A DNA stretch of 64,000 bases from Nymphaea colorata. Its lineage: Eukaryota > Streptophyta > Magnoliopsida > Nymphaeales > Nymphaeaceae. Below the pieces are notes generated by a model, which saw only the letters and a program-made list of their open reading frames with translations, did not search any database and was not told the origin of the DNA. Positions 1 to 12,000 of the stretch are shown piece by piece (position 1 is the stretch's first letter; each line of letters starts with the position of its first letter). A program made the position numbers and the translations under genes. The stretch covers positions 10,778,571-10,842,570 of the forward strand of contig NC_045151.1 in the NCBI RefSeq assembly GCF_008831285.2, given 5' to 3'.

Positions 1-281
1 AACATTATATTCAATTTGTGATTATGCTTGTGATGGATACTATGAACAAGAGTTTGTTGGAAGAATCGAGGCATAGAGGTGCCTATCTGGACTGGAAGTT
101 TTAATGTCCAAGTCCTAAAGTGGCCCTTTGCTCAAGCTTGTACTGCACCTTTAGAAGTAAATTTGAAAAGAAGCTGCTTAATAATAGGCTTTTCGAACCT
201 TAGGATGCCAGTACACACCTGGTACAAGGTACCTCTTAGATGGTAGGATATCCAACAGGCACTTGCTTTCAACATATCAAA

Positions 282-459
282 CAGTGGCGGACCAGAAACT
301 TCTGATTAAGGGGCATTAATCGTTTAATTTTTTAATTTGGAGGGGCATCCATATGCAATTTAGTAAAAAGATAATGAAGTATCATTATGGAAATAAGAGA
401 ATTTGTATGGTCTGGTGTGGGCAAGTGCCCACATCAGCCTAAACGTGCCTCTGCCATGG
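282..459. mobile_element. Short hAT-type MITE, copy 1
   Basis: A non-coding element of about 178 bp starts with CAGTGGCGGACC and ends with an imperfect inverted version, GCCTCTGCCATG. It shares its ends and internal phrases (gaggggca, agtgtgggcaa) with the copy at 22598-22772. The flanks atatcaaa and gatgtcaa are only weakly similar, so the 8-bp target duplication is decayed and the exact ends are uncertain. Confidence 0.5.
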
Positions 460-2625
460 ATGTCAAGACCAACAACAATTCCTCTCTCTTTTTCATACTT
501 TTTGCCATTTTGCCTATTTAATAATTTTAAAAACAACTATGCATTTTATTATATTAGATGCATCAATTTATTTTCCAGCTTAAGTCACGTGGGCACTCCC
601 AATAGGTGGTGAACCTTCAAAGAGGACTAGGCAGGGCATAGGCGGGCCGAAGAAATTAAGAATAGTGAAATAAAATGAGCTACACATAGTCCCAAAAAAT
701 TAAACAGGTGTGAACCACGATAATTAATATTGGAGAGTCCAAACATAAGAAGGCATGGCAATAACATCGAACATGACAAAAGTCTGCAATTTAAGTGCCT
801 AGTTCTAAAATTCAAATCCATGAGATGATCAGTGTGTCTTCCCATCTGTAAGTGCCTGTGAAGCTTTTACCCATTACCTAATGGGCCGGCCTGTCCCAAT
901 ACCCAGCTCTACTAGTCACATCACCTAGTTGTACTGATCAACATGGAACACCTAGGGACACTTCTGACTTATGTAGCTAAAAGTGCTAGGTGGGTCTGCA
1001 TGGCATGCCTCATAAATGGCCTATGTGTCCTATTCCACAAAAGAAGGAAGAAAAAAGGAAATAAAGTGAGATTTTTTCAAAAAAATCTGCTGTGGTTAAT
1101 ATATTAGGAAATAAAACAAACCATGTCATAAATGTTATTCTTGGGTTTTTTTGTATCAGTGAGGTTTTTCTTGGGTAGGAAGTTTTTTTTTTCTTTTCTT
1201 CCATAAATAAAAATATGGAACTTTAATTTTTCTACTAATTTTTTCCCAAAAACATTTAAAAAGTTTAATATGGCTATCAAAATGTTAAAGAAGCCTCAAA
1301 AACTTAAAATATGTTTTACAACTTTTTTCCTCTAATATCTTCATTTTGGTTTCTTTCAGAGTATCATTACTTTTTCATGTCTTCTCATTTGTCTTTAGTT
1401 TCCATTTGTTCTTTTCTTTGAGAAAGCAGCAATATGCATGACCGTGGAACAAAAAGATTACAACTAAAAGTGAAAACCTATTTTTTTTGGGGCAGCATTG
1501 ACACCTCAATCAAGGCAGCTACTTCGCTGCCTAATTCCTAGGTGGGTTGCTGGCTGCACTTTTAATTGCAAAAGCATTTGATTACCAAGGATACAATGGA
1601 TTCTACAACTGAGGTGATTCATTTCGAGTATGGGTACTGGTTCACCAAAAATAAGTGTTAAAATGAGTCGTGCAATCAGATGGGCCTGGTCAGTTGCACA
1701 CTTGCATCTAATTTTGAGTGCATGCTTGTCTAGAGTCAAAGGTGAGTCTTGTGTGGTCAACATGTCTCGGGTGCACACCTGTGCATTGTGGTGAACAAAC
1801 TGGACTTGGTGAACTTGACTGAATCTAATCCCATAAATTTTGAATTTAACAAAAATTGAAAATATATGAAAAGAGGTACGAGGGCATATCAGGCCATGTC
1901 TGTCTCGCTCTCTCTCTTTCTCATGTTTCTTCCTAAACCCAACCTCCTTCCTCCTCCTCCCATGCATCTTCTCAAACCCCAAAGCCACTTGTCCCTACTG
2001 CCTTTTTCCCCGTTCTGATGCCCTCCACATTCCCTCCCCTTCCTTCTCCGCAGATGTCCTCAAGTTTCTGCAGTCCATACACATAAAATACGATGGGTGG
2101 CAGGGTCTCTTTCTTTCCACACACACACAACATGCATATGTGTATGCATGTATGTACCTATGTATGTATATATCATCTTCAAAGAATGACATTATTTAAA
2201 AATTTCATTTTCACTTTTTAAAATAAGGCATGCTTTGGTGGCCCTAACACTAACCTAGTCATGTTGCCTAGGCACTGTTTCCTGGGAACAGGTTCTGTGA
2301 CCAACTTACGTGTGCTTTTCACCCCTAGTTACAAAATCTGACACTTTTAAAGTATTGTGATAACATCACCATTTAGAAGCCAGCTGATGGCATTGACAAA
2401 GTACTGCAGTATTATCAAAATAGACAAGTTATGAGCCATGTCACGTGGACACTCCTGGGAAGTCATTGTACAATGTGTATTGTGTCATCTAGGCTGAACA
2501 TGGTGCAGGTATGGGACATGGTAGACTTATTGTTTATATTATTTTGGTATTTTTTGTTTTAGTAATTTATATTTTATGTATATAAACAATGAATATATGT
2601 CTTTATTTACTCAAAATCCTATATA

Positions 2626-2716
2626 TATGTATAGATATGGCCGTGTCCCCACACCCAAGTTTTTTGATAATGCCTCAAACTAGTATCCGCACGGGTACCC
2701 ATGTTACATGGGTAAC
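2626..2716. mobile_element. Fragment of the hAT-related gggtac repeat family
   Basis: The segment has cccaagttttttgataatg followed by a degenerate run of gtaccc motifs and the end acccatgttacatgg. The reverse complement of the hAT terminus at 17893-17990 has the same order (cccaaattttttgaaaatg, then gtacccgtaccc, then tatgtgacata). Only one end is recognisable. Confidence 0.45.
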
Positions 2717-3658
2717 AAGATATCCGACTATTATTGTCATATTATCCTGATAAATTGTCATGGTTTTCAGAATTTTTTGTTATTTTTAACCATGTGTTTT
2801 TTCCCTTTTATTTCATTTATTTTTTCAAATAGTTTTTTACTTATTTCTTTATATTTTTTAAGAAGAGTATATCTCATACTCTTTTATTATACTGCGTACC
2901 TTTTCAAGTTTTAAAACTCGTGAGATCTTGCTGGCTTTTTTCAAGAAAACCCACATCTTGGAAAAAAAATAGGGCAAACCTTGGTGAGCAATTGCTGAGA
3001 GATTTTGTGACTGTAATTTGGTCACAGACTCACAAAGCCAGACATTTCACTTCCTGCTAGCTGCATTCTTTCCAGATCTTAGGTATTACGTTTTTGCTGT
3101 TTATGCTGGTCCTCTTCCAAAACATCATTTTTGTACAGTAGGTTTTAGAGTATTTAAAGTAGCTCGTGGTGACCTTGTTGGTGTAGCACACAGCCTGAGC
3201 AGCATATATTCTTTACAGTGCAAATTTCTTGATATAATGAATGGCAAGTTTAAGTATAGACTCCATGTGCACCTTTTGAGCTTTAATGCCTGTTTTTCTC
3301 ATATTGTTTTGACAACTGTCTACTTGAGTATCATTTCTAAGAGATTCCTGGTCCTGTATGAAAATCATAGTAACAAATATTTGTGATATTTTGTCTGTTG
3401 TGACAAAGTTCCACAAAACAAGTGAAACAAAGGAAATGGGAAAATTTTGCAACGTTGCAATGTTTTTTTAGTATACTGCCAAAATAAAAATGCCAGAAAA
3501 CTATCACAGTATTTAAAAAAATCATTTTAATACATTTTAAAGTTTTCTGGGTTTGGTTAACATTTTAATAACTATTTTAAATTGTTGTCAAAGTTTTTTT
3601 GTAAGATAATCAGTAAAAAGCTTATAATTTCATAAATTTCTCTATTACTTCTATACAC

Positions 3659-4010
3659 TAAGTCACATGTGTATGGGCATGATTAAGGTATGGGTATGAA
3701 CATGGGAACTTTAGAATATATATATATATATATATACATGTATACATGCAAAATAACACAAATAAACTAAAATGAAAGCAATATTTACATAAACAACTGA
3801 TATAAATACAAAGTACAAACATTATATGTTAATAAACAATACCTCTGAAAAACAGAATGAAAACTGAGTTAGAAAAATTAATTCCAGTAAAATTAAGTAG
3901 TTTGGTTAGCTTCGAGCTAGAAAGTACCCGAGTATGTCCAAATACCCACTTTAGGTATGGGTACAACAACACGGGTATGTGGAACTTACTGAAGTAGCAG
4001 TACCCATGAG
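3659..4010. mobile_element. Non-autonomous hAT-like element (gggtac family)
   Basis: The element is about 352 bp and AT-rich, with no coding capacity. The left end reads taagtcacatg and the right end, inverted, reads ctcatgggta. It is flanked by ctatacac (3651-3658) and ctatactc (4011-4018), an 8-bp target duplication with one mismatch, as expected for hAT elements. The interior matches the inverted interior of the element at 5098-5458. An AT microsatellite lies at about 3715-3735. Confidence 0.6.
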
Positions 4011-4345
4011 CTATACTCTAGACATTATCATTTTGTTTTTTGAATTCGCGACATTTTCCTGAGAAAAATAAACTTTCTGATTAATACCCAAGAAAAGCCT
4101 CATTAACAAAAAGCCCGAGAACAGTATGGGTGTCTATGATGGGAATGACTGATTTAGCAACATCAATTCTTTAATATATTTTCTGTTTCCATATATACAG
4201 TAATTAATATCCTGTTAATGACTCGAAGAGTTCATGTTGCATATTGCACCTATTCTGCATTTCTGGACTCTGTATGCATGTTTAATTGCCCCAAAAACTT
4301 TTCCAGTGCGGCACAACCTGAAAAGTTTATCATGATTTTCAGTTG

Positions 4346-4379
4346 GACTTCCCACGTCCAATTAAAAATGTGGGAAGTC
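4346..4379. repeat. Perfect 10-bp inverted repeat with a 14-nt loop
   Basis: gacttcccac (4346-4355) faces gtgggaagtc (4370-4379). It could form a short hairpin. No attached element or gene was recognised, so it may be chance or the relic of a small transposon. Confidence 0.35.
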
Positions 4380-5097
4380 ATGCATTCTGTATGCTAAAAT
4401 GGAGAAGCTATCTAAAATAACTTCTCTACTGTTTTATTAAGCTTAATATCACCCAGACATGCCTTTTATCCGAGCAAATCAAATATGCCCCAAGTGATAG
4501 AAGTACGACTGCAGGTCCATAACTGACTATTGACCTGGTTTATTGTGGTAGGATTTGCATAAGTTGTCCTCAGAGTATGTGGATGATATTTATATTCATT
4601 TTCCACACAAGGTACACATTAAGTGTCATACATGCAATATGTATACATATATACATATACATATCGTTATATTGTTTTCTATTTTTGTATTTTCTTGGAT
4701 TTCCGTATATTCTTTTCCGTTTTCCTGTTTTCTTGTTGTTAACTGTTAAACTAACGGGCGGAGGTCCTAACATCTAGTCAACAGTTTGCTTTGGGGCTCC
4801 AATTGGCTAGCTTGTTGTAGTCTATCATCTCTTTCTTTCCTTAATCTTTTGCAAATAGTACAGTGTTGCTATTTATGTTCTCATGCATGTTCAGCTTTAA
4901 TACTTTTATTCTTTTACTTTGAGTATCTGAGTGTGTTTGTGAATTGTCCTTTGTAACAATATTGTTCCTTCTTTCCCAGTACTTTGTGAATAATCGTTTC
5001 TTGTCAACCTTTTGACATTCAAGGGTTTGCTTGAGACGTATTTCATTACATTACATATTCAAATAGCTTTTGTTTCTATGCTATCATAAATCAAATC

Positions 5098-5458
5098 CTA
5101 AGTCATATGGGTACTTCAATAAGGTCCACATACCCGTCTCCCCATACCCGTACCCAAAGTGGGTCCTTGGACACACTTGGGTACTTTTCAGATCAAAACT
5201 GATTTAAACTGCTTAATTTTTATGTGATTTAACTTTTTCCAACTCAGTTTTCATTCTGTTTTTAGAGTTATCGTTCATCAACATGTAATGTTTTTATTTA
5301 AAATCACACATTTATTTAAATGCTGCTTTCATTTTGATTTTTTTGTGTCATTTTGCATATATACATACATATCCTGTCGTACCCCCGTACCCACATTTTC
5401 TAAAGTTGCTATGTCTGTGCCCGTGTCTCCATACCTATACCTAGACCCATGTGACTTA
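5098..5458. mobile_element. Non-autonomous hAT-like element (gggtac family), inverted copy
   Basis: The element is about 361 bp. Its terminal inverted repeats are taagtcatatgggt and, inverted from the right end, taagtcacatgggt (one mismatch). It is flanked by a perfect direct repeat aatcaaatc at 5089-5097 and 5459-5467. Subterminal tacccgtaccc clusters occur at both ends. The interior is the reverse complement of the copy at 3659-4010. The 9-bp flank match may be an 8-bp hAT duplication extended by one base. Confidence 0.65.
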
Positions 5459-5975
5459 AATCAAATCTAATACATATGAAGGTTCAATTTCCTTATACGC
5501 CTGTTAAATGGAAAATTACAAATTTGGTATGCTTGGCATCTCAGATAGTCGAACAGATTTGAAATGCCTAATTCCTGAGTTCAAGTTGTAAATGAATTTA
5601 GTGTCCCCCTGCTTATCCACTGCTTGATGATACTTTGCAAATTTCATGCATCTTGTTGTATGGTGATGATGTAGTTTGTGAGCTAAGGTCTGATGACTGA
5701 ACCATTTGACATGACTGTTATTTGGGGCTGTAAGTGTTATGTTGTCTTTACATACACACACTGAGAACTACTGAATGCTATCTTCTCGGTCTTGCAATGT
5801 TTTGATATGTGTATACACTGTTTCTTTCTCGATTATTATCATATTTAAGCCCTATTAGCTTGTTACTTCAGCGATATTATTGTGATAATATTTTTTATTG
5901 TTTTTTCTTTTTCTTCTTTTACTGAAATATTAACATTAAACCTACATGAATATGGTGTTTTTTTATTTTTTGCAG

Positions 5976-6109
5976 CACAGACAAGCGTAGTGAAACTGTC
6001 ATCCTAGATGTTGTGAGAAAGAACTTTGTGGATCACCTTATCTTGGGGGAGGAGGGTGGACTTATAGGAGACACTTCATCTGATTATCTTTGGTGCATTG
6101 ATCCTCTTG
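5976..6109 (+). CDS. IMPL1: IMPL1-like, first visible exon
   Basis: It follows a strong acceptor (tttttattttttgcag). The first base completes a codon from an unseen upstream exon. It encodes [17 protein letters not shown] and then the metal-site motif GEEGG, and ends inside WCIDPL-D. The donor is at 6110 (gtttgttg). Confidence 0.9.
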
Positions 6110-6703
6110 GTTTGTTGATCTCAACTGCTACAGTCCTGTGCATGTTTTCCTGCTTGAGTGTCAGCACTGATGGTTGGGCTTGTACCTAAATAAACAGCTA
6201 CTTTCTATGTACACACATCTCATGCAACCATCTTCAGAAGAACATGTCCACTTAAAATCTTCATATATATATATACATATACACATATGCATATGTTCTT
6301 GCAAAATTATTTTCATAGTCTTGTTGTAGACATGCTTCAGAGTTCTGCAAAATGGTGCTTGCTTATTCTCTTCTTAAATGGTTTACAAATTAGTATCATA
6401 GTTTTCTTGTTGGTTGGTCCTGTACTATCCATGTCATACAAAAGTGCTTGATGGCATGCAGCAACCTTGCTAATTCTGTGCCATCTGAATCATCACTTGA
6501 ACTAATCATAATTCTAAGTTTATTGTCAATTCTCCGTAATGCATACAGATGGAACCACAAACTTTGCCCATGGTTATCCTAGCTTTGCTGTGTCTGTTGG
6601 AGTTCTCTTTAGAGGAAGGCCAGCTGCTGCAGCTGTGGTATGAATATTCTTCCATGGATGTACTAAGGTTTAGATAAAAATCTGTACATGTATATGTGTA
6701 TAT

Positions 6704-6734
<31 letters not shown>

Positions 6735-9050
6735 CATGTATATATTCATTTAGAATCATATTTATCAATCTTCTCAAACTAGTCCTTTTTGTCATTTTTA
6801 ACTAGTTTTTTCAAATTATGTTTTTTTTGTTAAGTTCTGTTTTATAGCTTCATTTCAGCCCCTTTATGTTTGATTACAATATTGTTAGAACAAAAAGAAT
6901 ATTAGCTAAGCCTAGTCTCAAGTTCTACAACTCAATGTTGTTAAATGTGATGAGGCAAAGCGAGGTGCTCAACTTATGAACGAAGCGAAGCGAAGCATAA
7001 GCATCACAGTTAAAATTATGAAGTATATAATATTCATAAAAAATAATATTTATTTCAACAATATATATTTTTAGTAGAAGTTTCCCATTTCCGTCAATTG
7101 TTTTTTATTTTATAGTTGTTCTCTAATTTTTCCTATTTTGCTTACATACCATCAAATGTCTATGGATGGTCAGATTGTATTTTATTTTTCTTACACAACT
7201 CTGCACTCTCTTTGCCCCTCTCTTCCCCGAAATACTGCACTCTCTTTTCCCCGAAATGTTATTTCCAACTCATTGGAATAGATCCCAAGATGTGAAGAGG
7301 AGGAGAAAGAAGAGGGGTTCATGGGCAAGCTGGAGATCCCAAAGCAAGATGAAAAACCAAGTGAGAGAGGAAAGTGAATCTGCTGTGGACGCTCGACCAG
7401 AGTGAGAGAGAGAGAGAGTAAAGTTGCTGGGGGTGATCGACAGTCGACCCATGGCAGATTTCAGGCAACTATCAACAACCAGCAACCTCTGATCCTGTGT
7501 AAATACTCAACGTCTGATACCCCTCTTCTCCACTGCCGTCGCTATTTTACTGCCATCATCCAAGCACCACCATCTAATCCACTGCCTGATGATCCTTTGT
7601 AGATTATTAATGCCAATAATCACTTAAGGGAAGCTTTGAAGCATCTATGGCATCCCCATTAGGTGGTTCCTCTCTATGGCAACTGCTGACTTCCCTTATT
7701 ATATGGTTCATCATCCATAAAACCTGCTGAGAAAAACAAAAAGCAAAACCATTTTTTTTCTTAACTATGACCTGAAGTGTGTGCCTCAAGCACGCATCAC
7801 ACATTAGTGTGAGGTACACACCTCTAAGGTTGGGCATTAGGCTGGGTACCCCATGGGTACTTGATACCCGGCCTAATAAGTTGTCGGGCTGGGCTGGGCT
7901 GGCCCAACCAATAATTTACTTTTAATATTAATTCATTGATATATACATATGATTATATGTATTTTATTAGAATTAATTATATTTGTAGAATACTTTGTAT
8001 ATGTCAGCTTGGGCCCCAAGCCGGACTTCTTGTCTGCCAGGACTGGCCTGATGCCCGGCCTTACACACCTCTGGTCAAGGATGCATCACCCAGATGCCTT
8101 GAGGCATTCTTTTGGTGAGGCACAGTGAGGGCCATGCTTCATGCGTTGAGATGTGCACCTCTACTACTACAACTTGTATAATAGAAAATGTGCAATAACT
8201 AAGGTCCATATTTAACATTCTAAATTTCTAATTTATTAGTAACTGAAATTTTGAATGAATATTACCAAGTGCCGTTCAAACTTTATTTTTGGGTAGTCCA
8301 CTACTTTTTAAGTTTTTAATATTTCCAAATAATTGTTCGCAATTGTTTTTTATCTACGACTCTATGCATCGTTACTATGTGGCTATCTATTATGATTATT
8401 GTGTACTATTATTTTTTGCTGTTGTTTTATTTTGTTTATTATGTTTCAATCTGAAAGATGAACAAGAAGAAGGGCCTGAGCTTGTACAAGTTATTAGAAT
8501 TTGCTCTTTGTAGTTTTTCTATCATGCTTAGAGGGAGAGACATATTTTGGTCATATGTTACGAGATAAAGTGAGAAGAAAGAATCAAAATATTGCATTAG
8601 CCCTAATCCCACAATAATAAGGGATTAGGGTCAATAAAAAAAATTACAAAGAAGTCTGCAAATAAAGCAAAAATATTAAAGACACCCCACAACACTAAAA
8701 AATATAAAATAGGCACATATACTAAATATTAACAAGAAAACCTTTACAACACCAACTTTCAACACTCCCCCTCAAGCTAGAGCATAGACATCAATCATAC
8801 TCATAATTGTCATAGTATTTTGTGAAACCAGCAATTAACATGGGTTTAGTTGGTCATGTTATTCCTTCTTTTGATGATTTTGGTAATCACAATGAGAACA
8901 TGGAAGATATTGATGAAACTGTAAAAGTCGTCAGCATCAAAATTGAAGACTTTATGTATCTTGTTAATTTGTTGTTCTGTCATTGGTTCAATGACGGAAT
9001 CATAAGAATGATAGCTTGTTATTGATAATATTGTTGTTTATGGACAACTA

Positions 9051-9093
<43 letters not shown>

Positions 9094-12000
9094 CACCTGC
9101 ACTCTGCACTTGTGCATAGGCTCATGCTTGTAGTCAAATCATGAAAGGAACAAACTATTTGCATTTGAAAATCTGAGATTTTCAACATCTTGGGTCATAA
9201 AAGCCAAACATGGTTGCGGATTGACCTTGTCTGTTTAGGTTTCATGAGCTGTCATTGCCCACATAACAGGAGATAGTCTTGCATCTCCTGTTTAAGTTCA
9301 TCGTAAGTTCATATTGAATTTAGACCTTTATCAGCATCAGTATGTTGCCCATGCAACCATAGTACGAAATCATCTATCGGAAACATTACAACTGTAGTTA
9401 TATTCAGGAAATCACCCTGAATCTAATTCAGCTCTAGATACTACTCCAAATGTCACAAGGATTCTTAAATTCTTTCATGTCTTCAGCTCCATTGTATCTC
9501 TTCAGTTCAATAACTCCATACGTGGCACACCACCAATGGCTCATACTTCTCCCAGTAGAGATAGTTGATTCTCCAAGGATCAGTTCTGAGCCCCTAAAAT
9601 AGAATGTGCAATTCATCCTCTCCTAGCTATGCTAAAAGCTGTCTTCCAGTTGTTCCATACCGCGGTCTAGTGACTGATTAATTATTTTACTTGTAGCCTT
9701 CAAAAAAATGACCAGACACATTGATCGATTGCTTTAACAATTGCAGTCACAGCCTAACTGATGGTACTCAGAAAGTTGTCCCTCTAGCAATGAGTTCATC
9801 ACCTGACAGGCGAGGCCAATCTTGGTATCGTACACTTGCCAAAGCAATTTGCACAGTGGTCTCATTCTCATGGGTAATAATTGCAAGAGAGCAAGAAAGC
9901 AAGAGAAAAAGGGATGCAATATCTTTTGAAAAATAAGATTTCATGAGGAAAGGGTGGCATTGGCTGCACCTCTCTCTTTCAATTTCAGTGCATGCAAGTT
10001 CGAGAGGGATTGCATTCATTTCTTACCCACTACAGACGGAAACAAATGCCAGGGGATTATTTGCATATGATTACAAGGCCATAGGCCCATATGAGTCATA
10101 CAGGACCTTTGATCTGCTATTACAAAGGTTGAATGTGATAAAAAAGGTCAGGGTGTGACAAAAATACTCTTAAGTGCATGAATATCAAAGTATATCATTG
10201 TATACAGCTGCATGTATTACACATGTGGATCTGGACTGAATCCAGAACTACCAAATTCGATACGTCTTATCACAAATCGCAGCTGGAGAGAATGGTTCAG
10301 GTTCTTGACATTCATTAGGTCATCAGCTGTGGGAAGACAAGCAGATAGCCTGTGGTAGATTGGAGGATGACTGTAGAAGAACAGAGGTAGAGGAGAGTTA
10401 GCGTGGGAGAAAGGAGAAGAGTAGCTGGAGCCAGGCTAAGGACCACTAACAAGGTGTTAGTAAGCTTTTGACTTCTCTTATGAACAAATCCTGCTGAAAG
10501 GTAGATGTCAAGACTTAAAAATCACATTCCTTGATGTTGCAAGCTCATAAGAGCCTATTAGCCTGATTCTTATTAGATGTGTGCATATGCTGTTTTTTAT
10601 ATTTTTATTATTAAATGCTGTGATTATTTTTGCCACTGGATTCTGATTGAAAATAGTATATGTACAGGTTGAGTTCGTGGGGGGTCCCATGTGTTGGAAT
10701 ACCCGAGTATTTTCTGCTACTGCTGGTAAAAGGATATCTTTTGTCGTGCTTGTTCCTTATGTGACAATGCTTATTTCTCATGTCCTTAAATCCTTGCAGG
10801 TGGAGGGGCTTTCTGCAATGGCCAAAGAATTTCTGTTAGCAAAACAGATCAGGTGAATTGTTGAGAAATGTTATTCACATTATATCTGTCATGGGCTGAT
10901 TGCAGAATCTGTGGTGGCATCTGGTTCGTGCTTGACACAGCTGGGTTGGTGAACAGGCGAACTTACATGAGCACACAAGTAGAACTACACACTAATGTAG
11001 AGAATGCGTGAGAATTTGGTTCAAAAGCATCTTTCATTGTTCAAAGTAAAACCTGTGCATTATGGGGCAGAAGATTGGCATGTTTGCATGTGACTTGCTG
11101 CTGATCAGTGAAGAGTTTCAGTTCATCTCTAGGAATTTGTTTTTAAGCAAAATGCTTCAAATAGAAGATAGTTTTTGCACAAGGCACTTAGGTTGACACT
11201 TAGTTGTGAAGGTTAGACATGAATACCAAGAACCTTCTAAGCGAAAGGGCAAGGAACACAACTCCCTGTCTAAATTAAATCTATCCTCTGAATTGGCTGT
11301 TGCTTCTTCTTCATGTTGTATTCTGGATTTTTTGCACTTATCCAACTGTTTCACCCAAGTAGGTATTGATGTTATTTAGGATTCATTTAAAGTTTCTATG
11401 ACCAGACTGAATCTTCAACCTGAATCTCCTTTAACTTCAAATGACTTCATATTGCTAATCTGGAGAACATGTACTTGAAAGCTCTCCAAGAGATCCAACT
11501 TGTACATTAAGTTGCCAATCTGCTTCTTGATAGTGAAGGGACCATCACACTGGTCGATGAGACTCTAGTGATGCTGTTGAAAGTTTCCCATTTGGTTAGG
11601 GTACATTTACACCAGCATTTCTTCTCTTTTCTTGGGTATCTAGGCTCCAACTTTCATCTACATTACTTTCTTGTGCACCTTGTTACCTTGTTCAAAAATG
11701 TATTTGTGAACCCTGCTTGGTAATGCCGGCCCTTTAGAAACTAGTAGGCAAAAGGTGCCTTGTTACAACCCTAAACTTCTACATTGTGTGGCATGACAGA
11801 TTATTTTCCAGTCACAACTTTGGATGGGCTGTTGTCAGAAGGTTTAGAGTTTGGACTTGTAGACATTGTAAAGTAATTATGCCACTTGAACTAGACACAG
11901 CTAGCCTGCTTGATTTTTTCCAATAAAGTGTTGCAAGTATTCCTCCAGCAAGCTTTTCCTATATTCAGTTTGACAATCTGTTTGTGAGTGGTAGCTCGCT

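Larger units (their letters stand above)
1..5975. other. Gene-free stretch left of the first recognised IMPL1 exon
   Basis: I see no convincing exon here. The stretch is AT-rich and holds four short transposon-like repeats, listed separately. It is either an IMPL1 intron or 5' flank. The missing IMPL1 N-terminal exons (transit peptide and first enzyme helix) could not be found in any frame, so an intron reaching beyond the window's left edge is the simplest reading. Confidence 0.5.
6638..10667 (+). other. IMPL1 intron of 4.0 kb with nested transposon debris
   Basis: It is bounded by GT and AG. It contains a TG microsatellite (about 6705-6727), tracts such as gaagcgaagcgaagc near 6980-7000, a MITE (7826-8062), a copia LTR remnant (8530-8763) and an AT microsatellite (about 9052-9091). 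The remainder (roughly 9100-10660) shows no family I can name. Confidence 0.7.

Noticed and set aside
25-70. A stretch encoding LVMDTMNK that resembles the VVM-A-VNK region expected upstream in IMPL1
   Set aside because: No flanking family residues, stops close by on both sides, and no splice sites in the right phase. Probably chance.
3018-3386. A 122-codon open frame including LVTDSQ, at first sight like the IMPL1 segment before TDK
   Set aside because: The frame has no ATG start, no donor site follows the similar residues, and the rest shows no domain.
9434-10158. Open frames that could be a retroelement gag or a small gene
   Set aside because: No conserved motif could be recognised and frames overlap on both strands, so no call was made.
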